Origin: Acidimicrobiia bacterium
GTDB lineage: Bacteria > Actinomycetota > Acidimicrobiia > Spongiisociales > UBA5794
Direction: 5' to 3'
NCBI GenBank assembly: GCA_030599515.1
Contig: JAUVNV010000159.1
Coordinates: 1-6,084, forward strand
DNA length: 6,084 nucleotides
The notes beneath the pieces were generated by a model. That model worked only from the letters and a program-made list of their open reading frames with translations, did no database searches and was not told the DNA's origin. Positions 5,062 through 6,084 of the stretch are shown in pieces. A program made the translations under genes and the position numbers. The number at the start of each line of letters is the position of its first letter. The stretch's first letter is position 1.

Positions 5062-6084
5062 CTAATTGATGACGAGGTTGACGAGGTTCGGCGGACGGGC
5101 GATGACCTTGCGGACCTCACCCTTGGTGAGCCACTTCTGGATACGCTCCGACGCCATCGCTGCAGCAACGGCGGTTTCCTCGTCGATGTCGGGTGAGACG
5201 TCGATGCGGTCGCGCACCTTGCCGTTCACCTGCACGACGAGGGTCACCGTCTGGTCGGCAGCGATTTGAGGGTCCTCCTCCGGCCACGACTGAAGGTGGA
5301 TGCTCTCTGCGTTACCACGCCGGGACCAGACCTCCTCGGTGACGTGCGGGGCAATCGGGGCGAGCAGCACGAGCAGGAGGTCGACGGCCTCGTTCCACGC
5401 ATCGAGCGACACCGTCGCGTTGCGCCGGGCCTCGAGTAGGTCGTTGCGGAGTGTCATCAGGGCGGCGATGGCGGTGTTCCATTTGAACGCCTCCATGTCG
5501 CGCCCCACTCTTGTGATGGTCTGGTGGGCCGAGCGACGCAACGCGAGTGACGAATCGTCGGACACCGCGCCCGGCTCGTACACGGCGGTTCCGATCTTCC
5601 AGACGTCTTCGATGAATCTGCGGGAACCCGAGATGCCACGCGAGTCCCACGGGCCCCCCTTCTCCCAGTCGAACGCGAACATCAAGTAGAGGCGGACCGT
5701 GTCGGCGCCGTAGCGCTCGACCAACTCGTCCGGGTTCACCGTGTTGCCCTTCGACTTCGACATGCGCTGGACTTCGAGGTTGTGGCGCAACTGGGTGACG
5801 TCGTTGATCCCGTCGATGCCGGGCACCTCGACCTCTGCATCTTCCGGTACCTCGACGGTGACCATCGCATCGTCGGTCTGCACCTGGAGCGCTCGCTCGG
5901 TCCGGCGAATCAGTTCGCCAACGATCGGACCGGCATCCGACGCGGCGTGGTCATCGACGCGAACCGATTCGGCGACGAAGCGACCATCGAACCACTCGCC
6001 TGCGATCACCAGTCGATCACCCGGCCGTTCCTCGCCCAGAATCTGACCCTGGTTCCTCGACTGTGTCATCGGCTCATCGAACAC
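5062..6084 (-). CDS. leuS: Leucyl-tRNA synthetase, C-terminal part (5' end outside window)
   Basis: This encodes the last 340 residues of LeuRS, the class I synthetase that charges tRNA-Leu in the cytoplasm. The frame is open to the right edge, and its first codon GTG is an internal valine, not a start. RNQGQILGE (10-18 of the visible part) ends the catalytic-core segment. The KMSKS loop is RMSKSKGN (107-114), followed by NPDELVERYGADTVRLYLMF and GGPWDSRGISGSRRF. The anticodon-binding helices include AFKWNTAIAALMTLRN (199-214) and LAPIAPHVTEEVW (241-253). The C-terminal domain has VQVNGKVRDRI and ends in LVNLVIN, as usual for LeuRS. Between RNQGQILGE and RMSKS there are about 90 residues where several bacterial LeuRS have only a short linker or the roughly 50-residue leucine-specific domain of E. 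coli. The HIGH motif and editing domain lie off the window. Confidence 0.96.
   Translation of the reverse strand: MFDEPMTQSRNQGQILGEERPGDRLVIAGEWFDGRFVAESVRVDDHAASDAGPIVGELIRRTERALQVQTDDAMVTVEVPEDAEVEVPGIDGINDVTQLRHNLEVQRMSKSKGNTVNPDELVERYGADTVRLYLMFAFDWEKGGPWDSRGISGSRRFIEDVWKIGTAVYEPGAVSDDSSLALRRSAHQTITRVGRDMEAFKWNTAIAALMTLRNDLLEARRNATVSLDAWNEAVDLLLVLLAPIAPHVTEEVWSRRGNAESIHLQSWPEEDPQIAADQTVTLVVQVNGKVRDRIDVSPDIDEETAVAAAMASERIQKWLTKGEVRKVIARPPNLVNLVIN

Overview
The window is GC-rich chromosomal DNA that most resembles an actinobacterium, plausibly of the class Acidimicrobiia or a relative. The evidence is a septum-formation-domain lipoprotein typical of Actinomycetota, TANNNT-type -10 boxes placed for leaderless transcription, GTG/TTG starts, and a LeuRS with a GGPWDSRGI block that I associate with Actinobacteria and Chloroflexota. 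The taxonomy is inference.

Layout. Positions 1-1142 (minus, cut at the left edge) encode a cytochrome b6-type quinol-oxidising membrane subunit with the subunit IV region fused at its C-terminal side. It diverges from a small lipoprotein gene at 1302-1748 (plus). The intergenic region between them holds two dyad-symmetric elements. Next comes a ProA-family (gamma-glutamyl phosphate reductase-like) dehydrogenase at 1891-3390, with an extra N-terminal segment of about 60 residues and a changed C-terminal motif. A 167-bp structured intergenic element with 20-bp inverted-repeat ends (3386-3552) overlaps this gene's stop codon and looks like a MITE or a structured repeat. A class III pyridine nucleotide-disulfide oxidoreductase (coenzyme A disulfide reductase-like) follows at 3706-5058. 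It meets, tail to tail with 3 bp between stops, the 3' part of leuS at 5062-6084 (minus, cut at the right edge).

How the genes relate. No gene pair here forms a clear shared pathway. The cytochrome belongs to respiration, LeuRS to translation, the lipoprotein probably to the cell envelope, the ProA-like enzyme to acyl-phosphate/aldehyde chemistry of unknown substrate, and the flavoprotein to thiol/disulfide or NADH redox balance. The ProA-like gene and the flavoprotein gene share the 9-mer TAGGGTCTG as a putative -10 region, the only hint of common control. The points most worth a second look are the inverted-repeat element, the divergent ProA paralogue, the two dyads upstream of the cytochrome and lipoprotein genes, and the roughly 90-residue insertion just before the LeuRS KMSKS loop. 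I saw no tRNA, rRNA, CRISPR array or transposase gene.
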